Of a DNA stretch of 64,000 nucleotides, positions 7,684-17,280 are shown piece by piece. Source of the stretch: Betaproteobacteria bacterium. GTDB taxonomy: Bacteria > Pseudomonadota > Gammaproteobacteria > Burkholderiales > Rhodocyclaceae. A program made the translations under genes and the position numbers. The first letter of the stretch is position 1, and each line of letters opens with the position of its first letter. The notes under the pieces were generated by a model. That model was given only the letters and a program-made list of their open reading frames with translations, searched no databases and was not told the DNA's origin. The stretch is taken from contig JADJXY010000001.1 of assembly GCA_016720065.1 (NCBI GenBank), forward strand, positions 186,001 to 250,000, in the 5' to 3' direction.

Positions 7684-9841
7684 ATGGAGGCCCTGGGCGT
7701 CTCCACCTATACCTACACCGCCCAGGGCCTGCCCCTCACCGTCACCTCCCCGGCCGACAACGCCGGCGTGCAGCCCGCCACCACCTTCGGCTACACCGCC
7801 TTCACCCCGACAGGCTTCCCCACCCTCTATCTCCAAACCAGCGCCACGGCCAAGGTCGACGCCACCAACACCGTGGTCACCGCCACCACCTACAACGCCG
7901 CCAACAAATACGTCCCGGCGACCGTGGTCGTCGATTCCGGCACCGGCAAACTCAACCTCACCACCACCTTCACTTACGACAGCTTCGGCAATCTGACCGT
8001 CGTCAACGGCCCCCGCAGCGACGTCACCGACACCGTGACCACCGCCTACGACAATGAACGCCGCCCCATCACGGTGACCAACGCCCTGGCCAAAGCCACC
8101 CAGCAAGGCTACGACGCCGACGGGCGGCCCAACCGCACGGCTGCCGCGATCGGCACCCAATGGCTGGTCACCTGCCAAACCTACACCCCCAGCGGCAAGC
8201 TCCTCAAATCCTGGGGCCCGGCCCAGACCGCCACGGCCGTCACCTGTCCGACGGCCGCCGCCCCCACCCCGATCACCGACTACACCTACGACGACCTCGA
8301 CCGCCTCACCCAGGTCACCGAGGCCCTCACCGCAGGCGAAGGCGGCAACCGGGTGACGCAGACCACCTACTATGCCGACGACCGGGTCAGCACCGTCCAG
8401 CGGGCCATCGGCACCGCCCTGGCCCAGACCTACGCCAGCTTCACCTACACCCCCAACGGGCTGCCCGCCACCATGGCCGACGCCAAGGGCAACCTCACCA
8501 CCACCCTCTACGACGGCCACGACCGCAAGACCCAGACCCGCTACCCGGACAAAGTCACCCCCGGCCTCTCCAGCCCCACCGACCTGGAACAATACGCCTA
8601 CGACGCCAGCGGCAACCTCACCACCCTCACCAAACGCAACGGCCAGGCCCTCACCCTCAGCTACGACGCCCTCAACCGCCTCGTCACCCGCGCCTACCCT
8701 AACCCCGCTGACAACATCAGCTTCACCTACGACCTCCTCAACCGCAAAACCGCCGCCACCGCTACAACCCCCGGCGCCAGCCTCAGCTACGCCTGGGACG
8801 CCGCCGGGCGGCTCACCAGCACCACGGCAGGCGGCAAGACCGTCGCCTACCAAGTCGACCCCGCCGGCAACCGCACCCGCAGCACCTGGCCGGAAACCAC
8901 CCCCTTCTTCATCACCGCTACCTACGACGCCCTCAACCGCCCCACGGCGATCAAGGAGCTGGGTACCACCAACCTCGCCACCTACGCCTACGACGACCTC
9001 TCGCGGCGCACCACGGTGACCCTGGGCAACGCCACCACCACCACCACCTACGGCTACAGCACCGCCCAAGGGGCGCTCGCGAGCCTCACCCACAACCTCA
9101 CCGGCACCGCCCAGGACCTCAGCCTCACCTACACCCGCAACCAGGCCCGGGAAATCGTCACCCACAGCTGGAACAACGACCTCTACGCCTGGAACGGCGC
9201 CGTCACCGGCAGCAAGGCCTACACCGCCAACGGCCTCAACCAATACACCGCCGTGGGCGCCAGCCCCCTCACCTACGACGGCAACGGCAACCTCGCCGGA
9301 GACGGCTACTGGAGCTACGGCTACGACCTCGACAACCGCCTGAAGACCGCCACCGCCCCCGGCTACAGCGCCAGCCTCGCCTACGACGCCGTGGGCCGGC
9401 TACGCCAGACCGACCTGGGGGGTACCGTTACCAACCTTCTCTACGACGGCGTGAATCTCATCGCCGAATACGACGGCAGCAACAACGTCTTGCGCCGCTA
9501 CGTCCACGGCCCCGGCATCGACGAACCCCTGGTGTGGTACGAAGGCGCCGGCACCACCAGCAAGACCTGGCTCTACGCCGACCACCAGGGCAGCATCGTG
9601 GGTCAGGCGGATGCCACGGGAACGAGCACGGCGATCTACAGCTACGGCCCCTTCGGGGAACCGAACCAGACGGCGGGGACGCGGTTCCGGTATACGGGGC
9701 AGCAGTATCTGAGCCAGCTGGGGCTGTACTACTACAAGGCGCGGTTCTACTCGCCGATGCTGGGGAGGTTCTTGCAGACGGATCCGATTGGGTACGCTGA
9801 CGACGCCAACCTGTATGCGTATGTGGGGAATAGTCCGGTTA
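7684..9841 (+). pseudogene. RHS/YD-repeat protein, lacking its N-terminus and interrupted by IS630
   Basis: Encodes at least 14 YD repeats (for example YDALNRLVTRAYP, YDAVGRLRQTDLG) and the RHS core end (RFYSPMLGRFLQTDPIGYADD, YAYVGNSPV). A full RHS protein has hundreds more N-terminal residues and a variable C-terminal toxin. Here the frame begins six bases after the spermidine synthase stop with no N-terminal region, and the 3' end is cut by the IS at 9842. Without the IS the frame would continue through 10944-10988 (NSNPYLFYSCAYKN, then stop), so the DPxG-type end of the core is also missing. With the IS present, translation would run into it and stop at 10038. RHS proteins deliver toxins through type VI or related systems; this copy is probably non-functional. 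Confidence 0.8.
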
Positions 9842-9865
9842 CTAACCTTTGCATAAACAATGTCA
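9842..9865 (+). repeat. IS630 terminal inverted repeat, left
   Basis: Begins CTAACCTTTGCAT and ends CAATGTCA, matching the reverse complement of the right end at 17 of 24 positions. The transposase stop codon (9863-9865) lies within this repeat. Confidence 0.85.
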
Positions 9866-10903
9866 TTCAGCGGCATATTGGCACTCGGGCTGGCGAAAGA
9901 AGGATTTCACCAACCCGGGCAACTTCTGGATTCGGCGCAGGGCCCCGAGGGCCAACCGCTTCATCTCGTCTTTGGACTGCACCAGTTGCCGGGCGACCTG
10001 GCGTTTCACGTGTGCCCAGACCTGCTCGTCAGGATTGATCTGGGGCGAGTACGGCGGCAGGTAGAACAGCTTGAGCCTGCCGTTCTGGGCCTCGACGAAG
10101 GTCTTGATCAGTTTCGCCTTGTGGATCGGATGACCATCTACGATCAGGAACACCGGCTTTTCAGCCCCGATCAGCAGGCGCTTGAGGAATTCCCGGAAGA
10201 CTTCGGCATTGACCGTGCCGTCGTGCAGCATGAAGCGGAATTCGCCTTGCGGACTGACGGCCGAGATCATGTTCAGGGAGAAGCGGCGCCCGGTCACTTC
10301 CACCACCGGGGTCTCGCCTACCGGCGCCCAGGTCGTCCCCGTGTGGTAGTCGGAACGGATGCCCGATTCATCGGCAAAGTAGATCGTCGCTCCGGCGGCC
10401 TTGGCTTCGGCACGGATCGCCGGGTAGATTTCCGCTTCCCAGGCCCGCACCAGGGTCGCATCCTGCTGCCATGCTTGGTAGAGCGGCTTCTGGGCCGAGA
10501 AGCCCAACAGCTTCATGATGCGGCTGACCGAGGCCAGCGAGAGCTTCTTGCCGAATTCGCGTTCGATCAGCGCGGCGATCAGCGACAGCGTCCACAGACC
10601 AAAGGCAAACTTGAATTGCAGCGGGGTATGGTCTTTCACCGCCTGGGCCAGCCAGCGCATTTCATCCGCGCTTACCTTCGGCGGGCGCCCCGGAATCGGC
10701 TTGGACAACAGCGCGTTCTGCCCACCGTTGGCAAAATCGGCCAGCCAGCGAAAGACACTGCGCACATTGACGCCGTAGGCGGCGGCAACGCTGTTCACGT
10801 CCTGCCCCTCACGGATGGCCTTGATCGCCTGTTGCCGCATCACCGGCAGGGCGGCTCGGCCGTGCTTACGACCGTCGGTAGTTCTTTTGCATTTCATTAG
10901 CAT
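9863..10903 (-). CDS. IS630-family transposase
   Basis: A 346-residue DDE transposase. An N-terminal helix-turn-helix region (DVNSVAAAYGVNVRSVFRWL) recognises the ends. The catalytic triad appears as D in YFADESGIR, D in LIVDGHPIHKAK, and E in YSPQINPDEQVWAHVK about 35 residues later, the D-D35-E pattern of the family. There are no frameshifts or stops. The start is at 10903; a second ATG six bases downstream is an alternative. Confidence 0.95.
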   Translation of the reverse strand: MLMKCKRTTDGRKHGRAALPVMRQQAIKAIREGQDVNSVAAAYGVNVRSVFRWLADFANGGQNALLSKPIPGRPPKVSADEMRWLAQAVKDHTPLQFKFAFGLWTLSLIAALIEREFGKKLSLASVSRIMKLLGFSAQKPLYQAWQQDATLVRAWEAEIYPAIRAEAKAAGATIYFADESGIRSDYHTGTTWAPVGETPVVEVTGRRFSLNMISAVSPQGEFRFMLHDGTVNAEVFREFLKRLLIGAEKPVFLIVDGHPIHKAKLIKTFVEAQNGRLKLFYLPPYSPQINPDEQVWAHVKRQVARQLVQSKDEMKRLALGALRRIQKLPGLVKSFFRQPECQYAAE

Positions 10904-10918
10904 ATTTTATCATGTTTG

Positions 10919-10942
10919 TGACAATGCTTTCTGAAAAGTTAG
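10919..10942 (-). repeat. IS630 terminal inverted repeat, right
   Basis: Read on the minus strand it begins CTAACTTTTCAG and ends CATTGTCA. It lies just upstream of the transposase start and is followed by the TA target duplication at 10943-10944. Confidence 0.85.
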
Positions 10943-10958
10943 TAATAGTAATCCCTAT

Positions 10959-11246
10959 CTATTTTATTCTTGTGCCTACAAGAACTAGTCCATCTCGCAA
11001 CACTACCCGTCGCTTTATGCGCTTCCTTTTATCAATTTCATATACGATTTCAGTTCCATCTAACTGAAGTGATGCAATGCGATCTGGCCTTACAAATGCG
11101 ATGCTATAGCCATTCGCCTCATAGCTAGCCTTCAAACCAGACTTCTCAGGCCAACTAAAATCCACCAATTTTTCCTCCTCCGTCCACTTTAAATATTCAT
11201 TAATGTCCTTTGCTACTGTATATGCAAATCCAAGAATATCTATCAT
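10959..11246 (-). CDS. Hypothetical protein in AT-rich patch
   Basis: A 95-residue soluble protein, acidic in the first half (NEYLKWTEEEKLVDFSWPE) and basic at the end (IDKRKRIKRRVVLRDG). Base composition is far lower in GC than the flanking chromosome, like its neighbour at 11328-12431, pointing to horizontal acquisition. An AAAGGT about a dozen bases before ATG 11246 could serve as ribosome-binding site. I recognise no family. Its position against the RHS 3' end makes an immunity or orphan cargo role possible, but nothing in the sequence shows it. Confidence 0.55.
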   Translation of the reverse strand: MIDILGFAYTVAKDINEYLKWTEEEKLVDFSWPEKSGLKASYEANGYSIAFVRPDRIASLQLDGTEIVYEIDKRKRIKRRVVLRDGLVLVGTRIK

Positions 11247-11327
11247 TGAACATTACCTTTTGGCTAACCACAAAGCTACAGAATGCTCCGCGAATCGCGT
11301 TTGATCAGCAATCTTTACTATTCACAA

Positions 11328-12431
11328 TTACTGACTAAAAAGACTTCTCAATACAAAGGCACCGTCGGTTCCAGGAAGGTTCCCCGCCTCCTCAAATAAT
11401 GCAATTGCAAGCGCGCAACGTGTTTGGACAGTCACACCCTCAATTGGGCTATTAATATAATAAATTGACGACGAGTATTTTTTCTGTATTGTTTGTTCCA
11501 ATTTAGAATAAATAGAACTCAATCTTGCCTCAGCTTCGGGGCCTACAATACTTCCATTGTAGGTACCTACATCCTCAAATAATTGCATGAACGATTCACG
11601 ACCTTTCACCTTTGTTTGCTCAGAAGATGCCTGCATTATCTTAATTGCCGAAGTACTTGTTATGTCGCCAGTCGCAGATGCTAGACAAAGCTCAGCACTT
11701 TTTGCACTAAGTTCCTTTAGCTGAAAGATCTTTGACCTATTGAACTGCATAATTGCGGCGTCTGACGTCGTTTTAGCCGCTATCGGAAATAGCGGCAATA
11801 AATGCTTCATTGTAATTGAAGCCACCTCTTGCTCTGACAATTTGTTACCCTTGGTCTGGCTGGATAATTCAACGCGCAATCTGCCGTATTCCTGTGGAAA
11901 ATGTTTCTTAATCGCGGGCCACGGCTTGGTGTTCTCAAGAACGTAATCAGAACTTGATCGGTGATATCGGACATATGCAGAGATTCCCCCTCCCAGCCAA
12001 AGAACTAGAAACATTACAAATACACCAGATATTGCTCCGTGCCATCCTTTCAATCCGCGAAGTCGCCAGAAATACCAGAAACTAGCAGCCCACACAAATG
12101 CCATACTTGGACCAGACTTACCCGCATCAAAAACTATTCCATCAAACGAAGGCACGATTACAACAAGTGCGTTCACACAAAGAAATAATACCAATACTAC
12201 TACTAGCAATCTACGAGTTATCTTAGCAATGTTTGCCTTAGTGAATACCTGTCTTTGGTTTGTCGCATTCTGGAATTGATCGCTTGGAAGAGCTTCAAGA
12301 TTGTCTGCTGCTTCGGTTTCTGATTTAATATTGGCCGCTTCTTCTGTTGAATTGATCTGCTTTCCACACTTGAAGCAAAACTTTGAGTCTTGCTGAATGC
12401 TAGTGCCGCATTGCGAACAAAACATCTTCAC
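11328..12431 (-). CDS. Zinc-ribbon membrane protein of unknown function
   Basis: A 367-residue protein with an N-terminal zinc ribbon (FCSQCGTSIQ ... FCFKCGKQI, residues about 4-25), an acidic linker, then three hydrophobic segments (about 77-97, VVVLVLFLCVNALVVIV; 110-128, FVWAASFWYFW; 135-155, ISGVFVMFLVLWLGGG). The remaining ~200 residues look soluble and helical, with no motif I recognise. Codon use is AT-rich and unlike the surrounding genes. It shares strand and composition with the 95-residue gene downstream, suggesting they arrived together. Zinc-ribbon plus membrane layouts occur in many uncharacterised proteins, so no function is assigned. Confidence 0.7.
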   Translation of the reverse strand: MKMFCSQCGTSIQQDSKFCFKCGKQINSTEEAANIKSETEAADNLEALPSDQFQNATNQRQVFTKANIAKITRRLLVVVLVLFLCVNALVVIVPSFDGIVFDAGKSGPSMAFVWAASFWYFWRLRGLKGWHGAISGVFVMFLVLWLGGGISAYVRYHRSSSDYVLENTKPWPAIKKHFPQEYGRLRVELSSQTKGNKLSEQEVASITMKHLLPLFPIAAKTTSDAAIMQFNRSKIFQLKELSAKSAELCLASATGDITSTSAIKIMQASSEQTKVKGRESFMQLFEDVGTYNGSIVGPEAEARLSSIYSKLEQTIQKKYSSSIYYINSPIEGVTVQTRCALAIALFEEAGNLPGTDGAFVLRSLFSQ

Positions 12432-12983
12432 CCCCTATATCGTTGTATGTTTCTGCAGTGCTATGTATACTCAGAGTATGTTCAAATGCATTCTGCTACT
12501 GAAACGGAACTAATTGCAATTCGTAATTGCAGGCGTAATTACTTCACCCTTCCATCAGCGTTCGCCAACGGCTGCTTAATCCGCAATTTATCGTGGGCAG
12601 TTATTACAACATTCATCAGATTCTTTGTTATTTGAAATTCGCTGATAACCGTTCAAACGTTTCCAAAACATTTCCCACCAACAGCTACCACTTACTGCTG
12701 ATGGAAGCATCAGTTGTCCTTTTAGCCTATATCTACCATTTTTGTAGTGGTAGGTATATAACGGCATTGGGGACAGACCACGAATACCCAAAATAAATGA
12801 CCCCAAATCGCTCCGATCACGCAATCCCGCGCCGCTGCCAACCAACACGTTCCCACCACGCGGATAGTCGCTCCCGCCATCGGGTCACCTGCCAAACCTA
12901 CCGAAATGTGCAAACTTCACCCGCCAACGGAAGACGCCATGCGCAGACTTCTGGGCGGCCGGTTCGTCCCTGGCGCGTGGCGC
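12432..12983. other. Intergenic stretch, accessory-region border
   Basis: I see no convincing gene in these 552 bases. Composition changes from AT-rich to GC-rich around 12800-12870. An imperfect inverted repeat built on CTACCA/TGGTAG lies at 12729-12760. The string GGGGACAGACCACGA at 12769-12783 resembles ends I associate with small mobile repeats in this group. At 12883-12901 a 19-base match to the RHS gene (8166-8184) occurs. The three short open frames here look non-coding. Confidence 0.5.
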
Positions 12984-14774
12984 TCAGTGCGTGCCGGCCA
13001 GCCCGTGCAGGAAGTCGGCCATCTGGTCCGCCGGCAGTGGCCGGCTGTACAGGTAGCCTTGCAGCACGTCGCAGCCCAGGCGGGCGAGGAAGTCTTTCTG
13101 GGTCTCGGTCTCAACGCCTTCGGCCACCAGTTCCAGACCGAGGTTGTGGCCCAGGGCCACGGTGGCGGAGCAGATGGCGGCGTCGTTGACATCGGTTTCG
13201 ATGTCCTTGACGAAGGAACGGTCGAGCTTGAGGCGCTGGATGGGCAGGTGCTTGAGGTAGGAGAGGGAGGAATAGCCGGTGCCGAAATCGTCGATGGCCA
13301 GAATGATGCCCATGTCCGAGAGTTGGTCCAGGATGCGCACGGTCAGCTCCGGGTTCTGCATGGCCGTGCTCTCGGTGATTTCCAGTTCCAGGTCGGAAGG
13401 ATCGAGGTTGAAGCAGGCCAGAGCGCCGCGCACCACGGCGGGCAAGCCCTCGTGGCGCAGTTGCTGGGCAGAAAGATTGACGGCGACGCGCAGGTCGAGC
13501 CCCTGATCCTTGAAGGCACGCAATTGGCGGCAGCTTTCCCAGAACACCCAATCGCCCAGGGCCTGGATGAGACCGGTTTCTTCGGCCAGGGGGATGAAGC
13601 GCACCGGCGGGATCGAGCCCAGGGTGGGGTGGGTCCAGCGGGCCAGGGCTTCGACGCTGATGATACTGCCCGTGGCCAGGTGGTATTGGGGCTGGAAGTG
13701 CAGGGAAAACTGGGCGCTGATCAAGTTGGAAGTGGACAGGGCTTCGCGCAGCGCGTTTTCCAGGGTGAGGCGTTCGGCGGAAGCCTCGTTCATGCGGGCG
13801 GCGAAGAACTGGTGGTTGTTTCGGCCCGCCGTCTTGGCGTGGTACATGGCCACGTCGGCATTGCGGATCAGGGTTTCCGGATCGGTGCCGTCGCCGGGCA
13901 TGAGGCTGATGCCGATACTGGGACTGGTGAACAGGTCGTGGCCGGAAACGCTCATGCGGTCGGCGAGGTTGCGTTCGATCTTGCCGGCGATGGAGCCGGC
14001 GGTCATGGCGCTGTCGATGTCGGGCAGGACGACGACGAACTCGTCACCCCCCAGACGGGCGACGATGTCGCTGGAGCGCACGCACTCCTTCAGGCGCCGG
14101 GCGATTTCCACCAGCACAGCGTCGCCCACGTGATGGCCGAGGGAATCGTTGATCGATTTGAAGCGGTCCAGGTCGATGAGCAGGACGGCCAGTTGCTGGC
14201 CCTGCCGCTGGCAGGAATTGATGGCCAGGTGCAACTGGCTTTCCAGGGCAAAGCGGTTGGGCAGTTCGGTCAGGGTGTCGTGGGTGGCCAGGTGGGCGAT
14301 GCGTTCGGAGGCTTCGCGCTTCTCGCTGATGTCGGTGAACAGGGCGACGTGGAAGCGGGGCTGGCCGGCTTCGTCGCGCAGGACCGAAACGGTCATCCAC
14401 TTGGGGTAGAGGGTGCCGTCCTTGCGCCGGTCCCAGATTTCGCCCTGCCAGTAGTCGCACTGCTGCTGCTCGAGCCACATGGAGCGGAACACGTCGCCGG
14501 AGGTGAGACCCGAGGCGAAAATCTTGGGGTCGCGCCCGCGGATTTCGTCCAGATTGTAGCCGCTCATGCGGGTGAAGGCCGGGTTGCCGGCGACGATGCG
14601 GTTGGCGCCGTCGGTGATGAGCACGGCGTCCAGGGTCTGGGAGAAGATACGGGTCAGGACGGCACGGTCGAGGTCCAGGGCCTCGCGGTCGTCGAGGGGG
14701 TCGAAATCGACCATCGGGGTATCGTCCGTGGGGGCCGCCTCCCGGGGCTCTTCGGGGTTCATGTCCTCGCCCAA
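12984..14774 (-). CDS. PAS-GGDEF-EAL cyclic-di-GMP turnover protein
   Basis: A 596-residue cytoplasmic signalling protein. A PAS domain (about residues 40-160, with GNPAFTRMSGYNLDEI) is followed by a GGDEF domain and an EAL domain. The cyclase signature is intact (RLGGDEFVVVLPD) and is preceded five residues earlier by an inhibitory-site RSSD. The EAL domain keeps EALARW, ELEITES, DDFGTGYSSLSYL, KLDRSF and VAEGVET, so phosphodiesterase activity is also expected. The start is TTG 14774 with GGAG six bases upstream; ATG 14762 is an alternative four codons in. No transmembrane segment is visible. It stands alone beside ychF. Confidence 0.93.
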   Translation of the reverse strand: MGEDMNPEEPREAAPTDDTPMVDFDPLDDREALDLDRAVLTRIFSQTLDAVLITDGANRIVAGNPAFTRMSGYNLDEIRGRDPKIFASGLTSGDVFRSMWLEQQQCDYWQGEIWDRRKDGTLYPKWMTVSVLRDEAGQPRFHVALFTDISEKREASERIAHLATHDTLTELPNRFALESQLHLAINSCQRQGQQLAVLLIDLDRFKSINDSLGHHVGDAVLVEIARRLKECVRSSDIVARLGGDEFVVVLPDIDSAMTAGSIAGKIERNLADRMSVSGHDLFTSPSIGISLMPGDGTDPETLIRNADVAMYHAKTAGRNNHQFFAARMNEASAERLTLENALREALSTSNLISAQFSLHFQPQYHLATGSIISVEALARWTHPTLGSIPPVRFIPLAEETGLIQALGDWVFWESCRQLRAFKDQGLDLRVAVNLSAQQLRHEGLPAVVRGALACFNLDPSDLELEITESTAMQNPELTVRILDQLSDMGIILAIDDFGTGYSSLSYLKHLPIQRLKLDRSFVKDIETDVNDAAICSATVALGHNLGLELVAEGVETETQKDFLARLGCDVLQGYLYSRPLPADQMADFLHGLAGTH

Positions 14775-14833
14775 GCTTCGCTCCGTGTGTGCTGTGGAAT
14801 GGCCCGGTGCGCCGCCGGGCTCAGGTCAGGGCA

Positions 14834-15925
14834 TCATACATTGAAAAGGAAATTCATGACGTCGCCGTCCTGCACGACGTAGTCCTTGCCTTCGGCCCGC
14901 ATCTTGCCCGCTTCCTTGGCGCCGCTTTCGCCCTTGCAGGCGACGAAATCCTCGTAGGCGATGGTCTGGGCGCGGATGAAGCCGCGCTCGAAATCGGTGT
15001 GGATGACGCCCGCCGCCTGGGGCGCGGTGTCACCCCGGTGGATGGTCCAGGCGCGCACTTCCTTCACCCCGGCGGTGAAGTAGGTTGCCAGCCCGAGGAG
15101 CTTGTAGCCGGCCCGGATGAGGCGGTTGAGGCCGGGTTCTTCGAGGCCCAGGTCGGCGAGAAAAATCTGTTTTTCGTCATCGTCCAGATCGGCGATTTCG
15201 GCTTCGATGGCTGCGCATACGGGCACCACTTCGGCTCCTTCCGTCGCGGCGTGGGCCTGCACCGCAGCGAGCAGGGGGTTGTCGGCAAAGCCGCCTTCGG
15301 CGACGTTGGCGACGTAGAGCACGGGTTTTGCGGTGATGAGGCAGAAGGGCTTGAGATTGGCCCACTCTTCCCGGGAAAGGTCGAGGGCCCGCACCGGCCG
15401 GCCCTGGTCGAGCTGGGCGTAGCACTTGTCCAGGACGGCGACCAGGAGCTTGGCTTCCTTGTCACCGGCGTTGGCGGGCTTGCGATAGCGGTTGAGGGCC
15501 TTGTCCACCGTGGCCAGGTCGGCCAGGGCGAGTTCGGTGTCGATGACCTCGATGTCCCGGATGGGATCGACGCCGCCGGAAACGTGCACCACGTTGTCGT
15601 CGGCGAAGCAGCGCACCACATGGACGACGGCGTCGGTTTCCCGGATGTTGGCCAGGAACTGGTTGCCCAGGCCCTCGCCCTTGGAGGCCCCCGCCACCAG
15701 GCCGGCGATATCGACGAATTCGACCACCGCGGGAACGACCCGCTGCGGCTTGACGATGGTGGTGAGCTGCGCGAGACGCGCATCCGGCACCTCGACGATG
15801 CCGACGTTGGGCTCGATGGTGCAGAAAGGGTAGTTGGCCGCTTCGATGCCTGCCTTGGTGAGGGCGTTGAACAGGGTGGACTTGCCGACGTTGGGCAGGC
15901 CGACGATGCCGCACTTGAGGGACAT
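14834..15925 (-). CDS. ychF: Redox-regulated ATPase YchF (Obg-family, OLA1-like)
   Basis: A 363-residue P-loop protein that associates with ribosomes and prefers ATP over GTP. It has G1 GLPNVGKST at residues 9-17, the switch segment [16 protein letters not shown], and NVAE in place of NKxD, the substitution behind ATP specificity in YchF. A coiled insertion and a C-terminal TGS-like domain ([17 protein letters not shown]) follow. It is the last gene of the prs-rplY-pth-ychF run, an order conserved in betaproteobacteria. Confidence 0.97.
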   Translation of the reverse strand: MSLKCGIVGLPNVGKSTLFNALTKAGIEAANYPFCTIEPNVGIVEVPDARLAQLTTIVKPQRVVPAVVEFVDIAGLVAGASKGEGLGNQFLANIRETDAVVHVVRCFADDNVVHVSGGVDPIRDIEVIDTELALADLATVDKALNRYRKPANAGDKEAKLLVAVLDKCYAQLDQGRPVRALDLSREEWANLKPFCLITAKPVLYVANVAEGGFADNPLLAAVQAHAATEGAEVVPVCAAIEAEIADLDDDEKQIFLADLGLEEPGLNRLIRAGYKLLGLATYFTAGVKEVRAWTIHRGDTAPQAAGVIHTDFERGFIRAQTIAYEDFVACKGESGAKEAGKMRAEGKDYVVQDGDVMNFLFNV

Positions 15926-15941
15926 GGGGTTTCCTTCGGGG

Positions 15942-16544
15942 TCAGGGGGCGGCGGGGCCGCCGGTTGCGGGTTTGGCGTGCAGGCTGCGCTGGGCCGTTT
16001 CGTACTCGCCGCCGGCGAGGGCGGGCCAGGCCCGCAGGCAGCGTTCCAGGGCCGCTTCGATGGCGGGCATTTCCTCGCGCCGTGGGGGATGGAGGACGAA
16101 ATCCACCACCCCTTGAGCGAGACCCAGGCTGCGCGGGTGGCCTATGCCCAGGCGCAGGCGCCAGAAATCCGGCGTGCCCAGGCGCGCCTGGATGTCCTTC
16201 AGGCCGTTGTGGCCGCCGTTGCTGCCCCCCTGCTTGAGGCGGATGCCGCCGGGAGGCAGGTCGAGGTCGTCATGGACGACGAGGATTTCGTCCGGGGCGA
16301 TCTTGTAGAAATTGGCCAGCGCCGCCACCGCCTGGCCCGAGTGGTTCATGAAGGGGGTGGGCTGGAGCAGCCACAACTCGCCGGCCCGTCCGGCCCGGCC
16401 AAAGAATTTGGCCTGGGGGGCAAGGCTGACCCGCAGAGCGGCTGCGAGCTGGTCCACGAACCAGAACCCGACGTTGTGCCGGGTGGCTTCGTACTCGGCG
16501 CCAGGGTTGCCGAGGCCGACGAGGAGGCGGGGGGCGGAGGGCAT
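15942..16544 (-). CDS. pth: Peptidyl-tRNA hydrolase
   Basis: Releases peptides from prematurely dissociated peptidyl-tRNA. The 200-residue protein has [19 protein letters not shown] with the catalytic His (about residue 24), [12 protein letters not shown] with the conserved Asn, and [11 protein letters not shown] with the catalytic Asp. It lies between rplY and ychF, as is usual. The last 15 or so residues are a variable Ala/Pro/Gly tail. Confidence 0.97.
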   Translation of the reverse strand: MPSAPRLLVGLGNPGAEYEATRHNVGFWFVDQLAAALRVSLAPQAKFFGRAGRAGELWLLQPTPFMNHSGQAVAALANFYKIAPDEILVVHDDLDLPPGGIRLKQGGSNGGHNGLKDIQARLGTPDFWRLRLGIGHPRSLGLAQGVVDFVLHPPRREEMPAIEAALERCLRAWPALAGGEYETAQRSLHAKPATGGPAAP

Positions 16545-16616
16545 GGCGGGGGTCGGAACGCAAGACGGCCGCCGGGGCGGGATGCCTGCGGCGGCCGTCC
16601 GGGGAGCAGGAGTCGC

Positions 16617-17225
16617 TTAGGCAGCCGCCGGAGCTTCGCCTTCGGCGCCTTCCTCGGTGCCGCCCTTGCCGACGATGCCGACGACGATGGGGTCCTCGGA
16701 ACCGTGCTGCACGGCCTTGACGCCCTTGGGCAGCTTGAGCTGGGAGACGTGGAGGTTCTCGCCGACCTTGAGGCCACCGACGTCCACTTCGACGAATTCG
16801 GGCAGATCCTTGGCCAGACAGTGAATATCCACTTCGGTCATGACGTGATTCACCAGACCGCCGGAGAGCTTGACGCCGGGGGCAACATCTTCATTGACGA
16901 AGTGCAGCGGCACCTTGATGTGCAGCTCGTGGGTGGCGTCCACGCGCTGGAAATCCACGTGCAGGACCAGGGGGCGGTAGGCGTGCACTTGCGTGTCGCG
17001 CAGCAGAACCTGTTCCTTCTTGCCGTCGATGAGGAGGTTGAGGATGGAAGAGTGGAAGGCTTCCTTCTTCAGGCCCAGGAGGAGGGCGTTGTGGTCGAGT
17101 TCGATGGCGACGGGGGCAGCTTCCCCGCCGTAGACGATGCCCGGCACCTTGCCAGCGCGGCGCAGGCGGCGGCTCGCACCCGATCCCTGCAGCGTGCGCA
17201 GTTGCGCGTTGAGTTCAAATTGCAT
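16617..17225 (-). CDS. rplY: 50S ribosomal protein L25/general stress protein Ctc
   Basis: Binds 5S rRNA in the large ribosomal subunit. The 202-residue protein is the long CTC/TL5 form: the L25 domain covers about residues 1-92 ([18 protein letters not shown]), and a second beta domain ([21 protein letters not shown] onward in the middle, [14 protein letters not shown] near the end) plus a short acidic Ala-rich tail follow. I use ATG 17225, which gives the canonical start [10 protein letters not shown]. It is 55 bp downstream of prs and 72 bp upstream of pth. Confidence 0.96.
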   Translation of the reverse strand: MQFELNAQLRTLQGSGASRRLRRAGKVPGIVYGGEAAPVAIELDHNALLLGLKKEAFHSSILNLLIDGKKEQVLLRDTQVHAYRPLVLHVDFQRVDATHELHIKVPLHFVNEDVAPGVKLSGGLVNHVMTEVDIHCLAKDLPEFVEVDVGGLKVGENLHVSQLKLPKGVKAVQHGSEDPIVVGIVGKGGTEEGAEGEAPAAA

Positions 17226-17280
17226 GATGACTCCAGAGTTGATTCCCGCGCCGCGACCAGAGCGGGAGGTTGAAAAAAAC

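Larger units (their letters stand above)
9842..10942 (-). mobile_element. IS630-family insertion sequence, complete (1101 bp)
   Basis: The element is bounded by imperfect terminal inverted repeats (17 of 24 positions identical) and flanked by the dinucleotide TA on both sides (9840-9841 and 10943-10944), the target duplication expected for IS630/Tc1-mariner. It contains one intact transposase gene on the minus strand. It is inserted in the 3' part of the RHS reading frame. The ends and the transposase all appear intact, so the element may still be mobile or may have arrived recently. Confidence 0.92.

Noticed and set aside
8000..9700. Repetitive GCC/ACC-rich DNA resembling a tandem or CRISPR-type array
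   Set aside because: The repetition is explained by YD repeats of the RHS protein; there are no equal-length direct repeats with unique spacers.
10038..10900. Plus-strand frame through the IS630 element as part of the RHS protein
   Set aside because: It is the reverse-strand shadow of the transposase; the RHS frame itself stops at 10038 shortly after entering the IS.
12588..12913. Short overlapping frames in the AT-rich border
   Set aside because: All are under 90 residues on alternating strands, with no ribosome-binding site and no recognisable motif.
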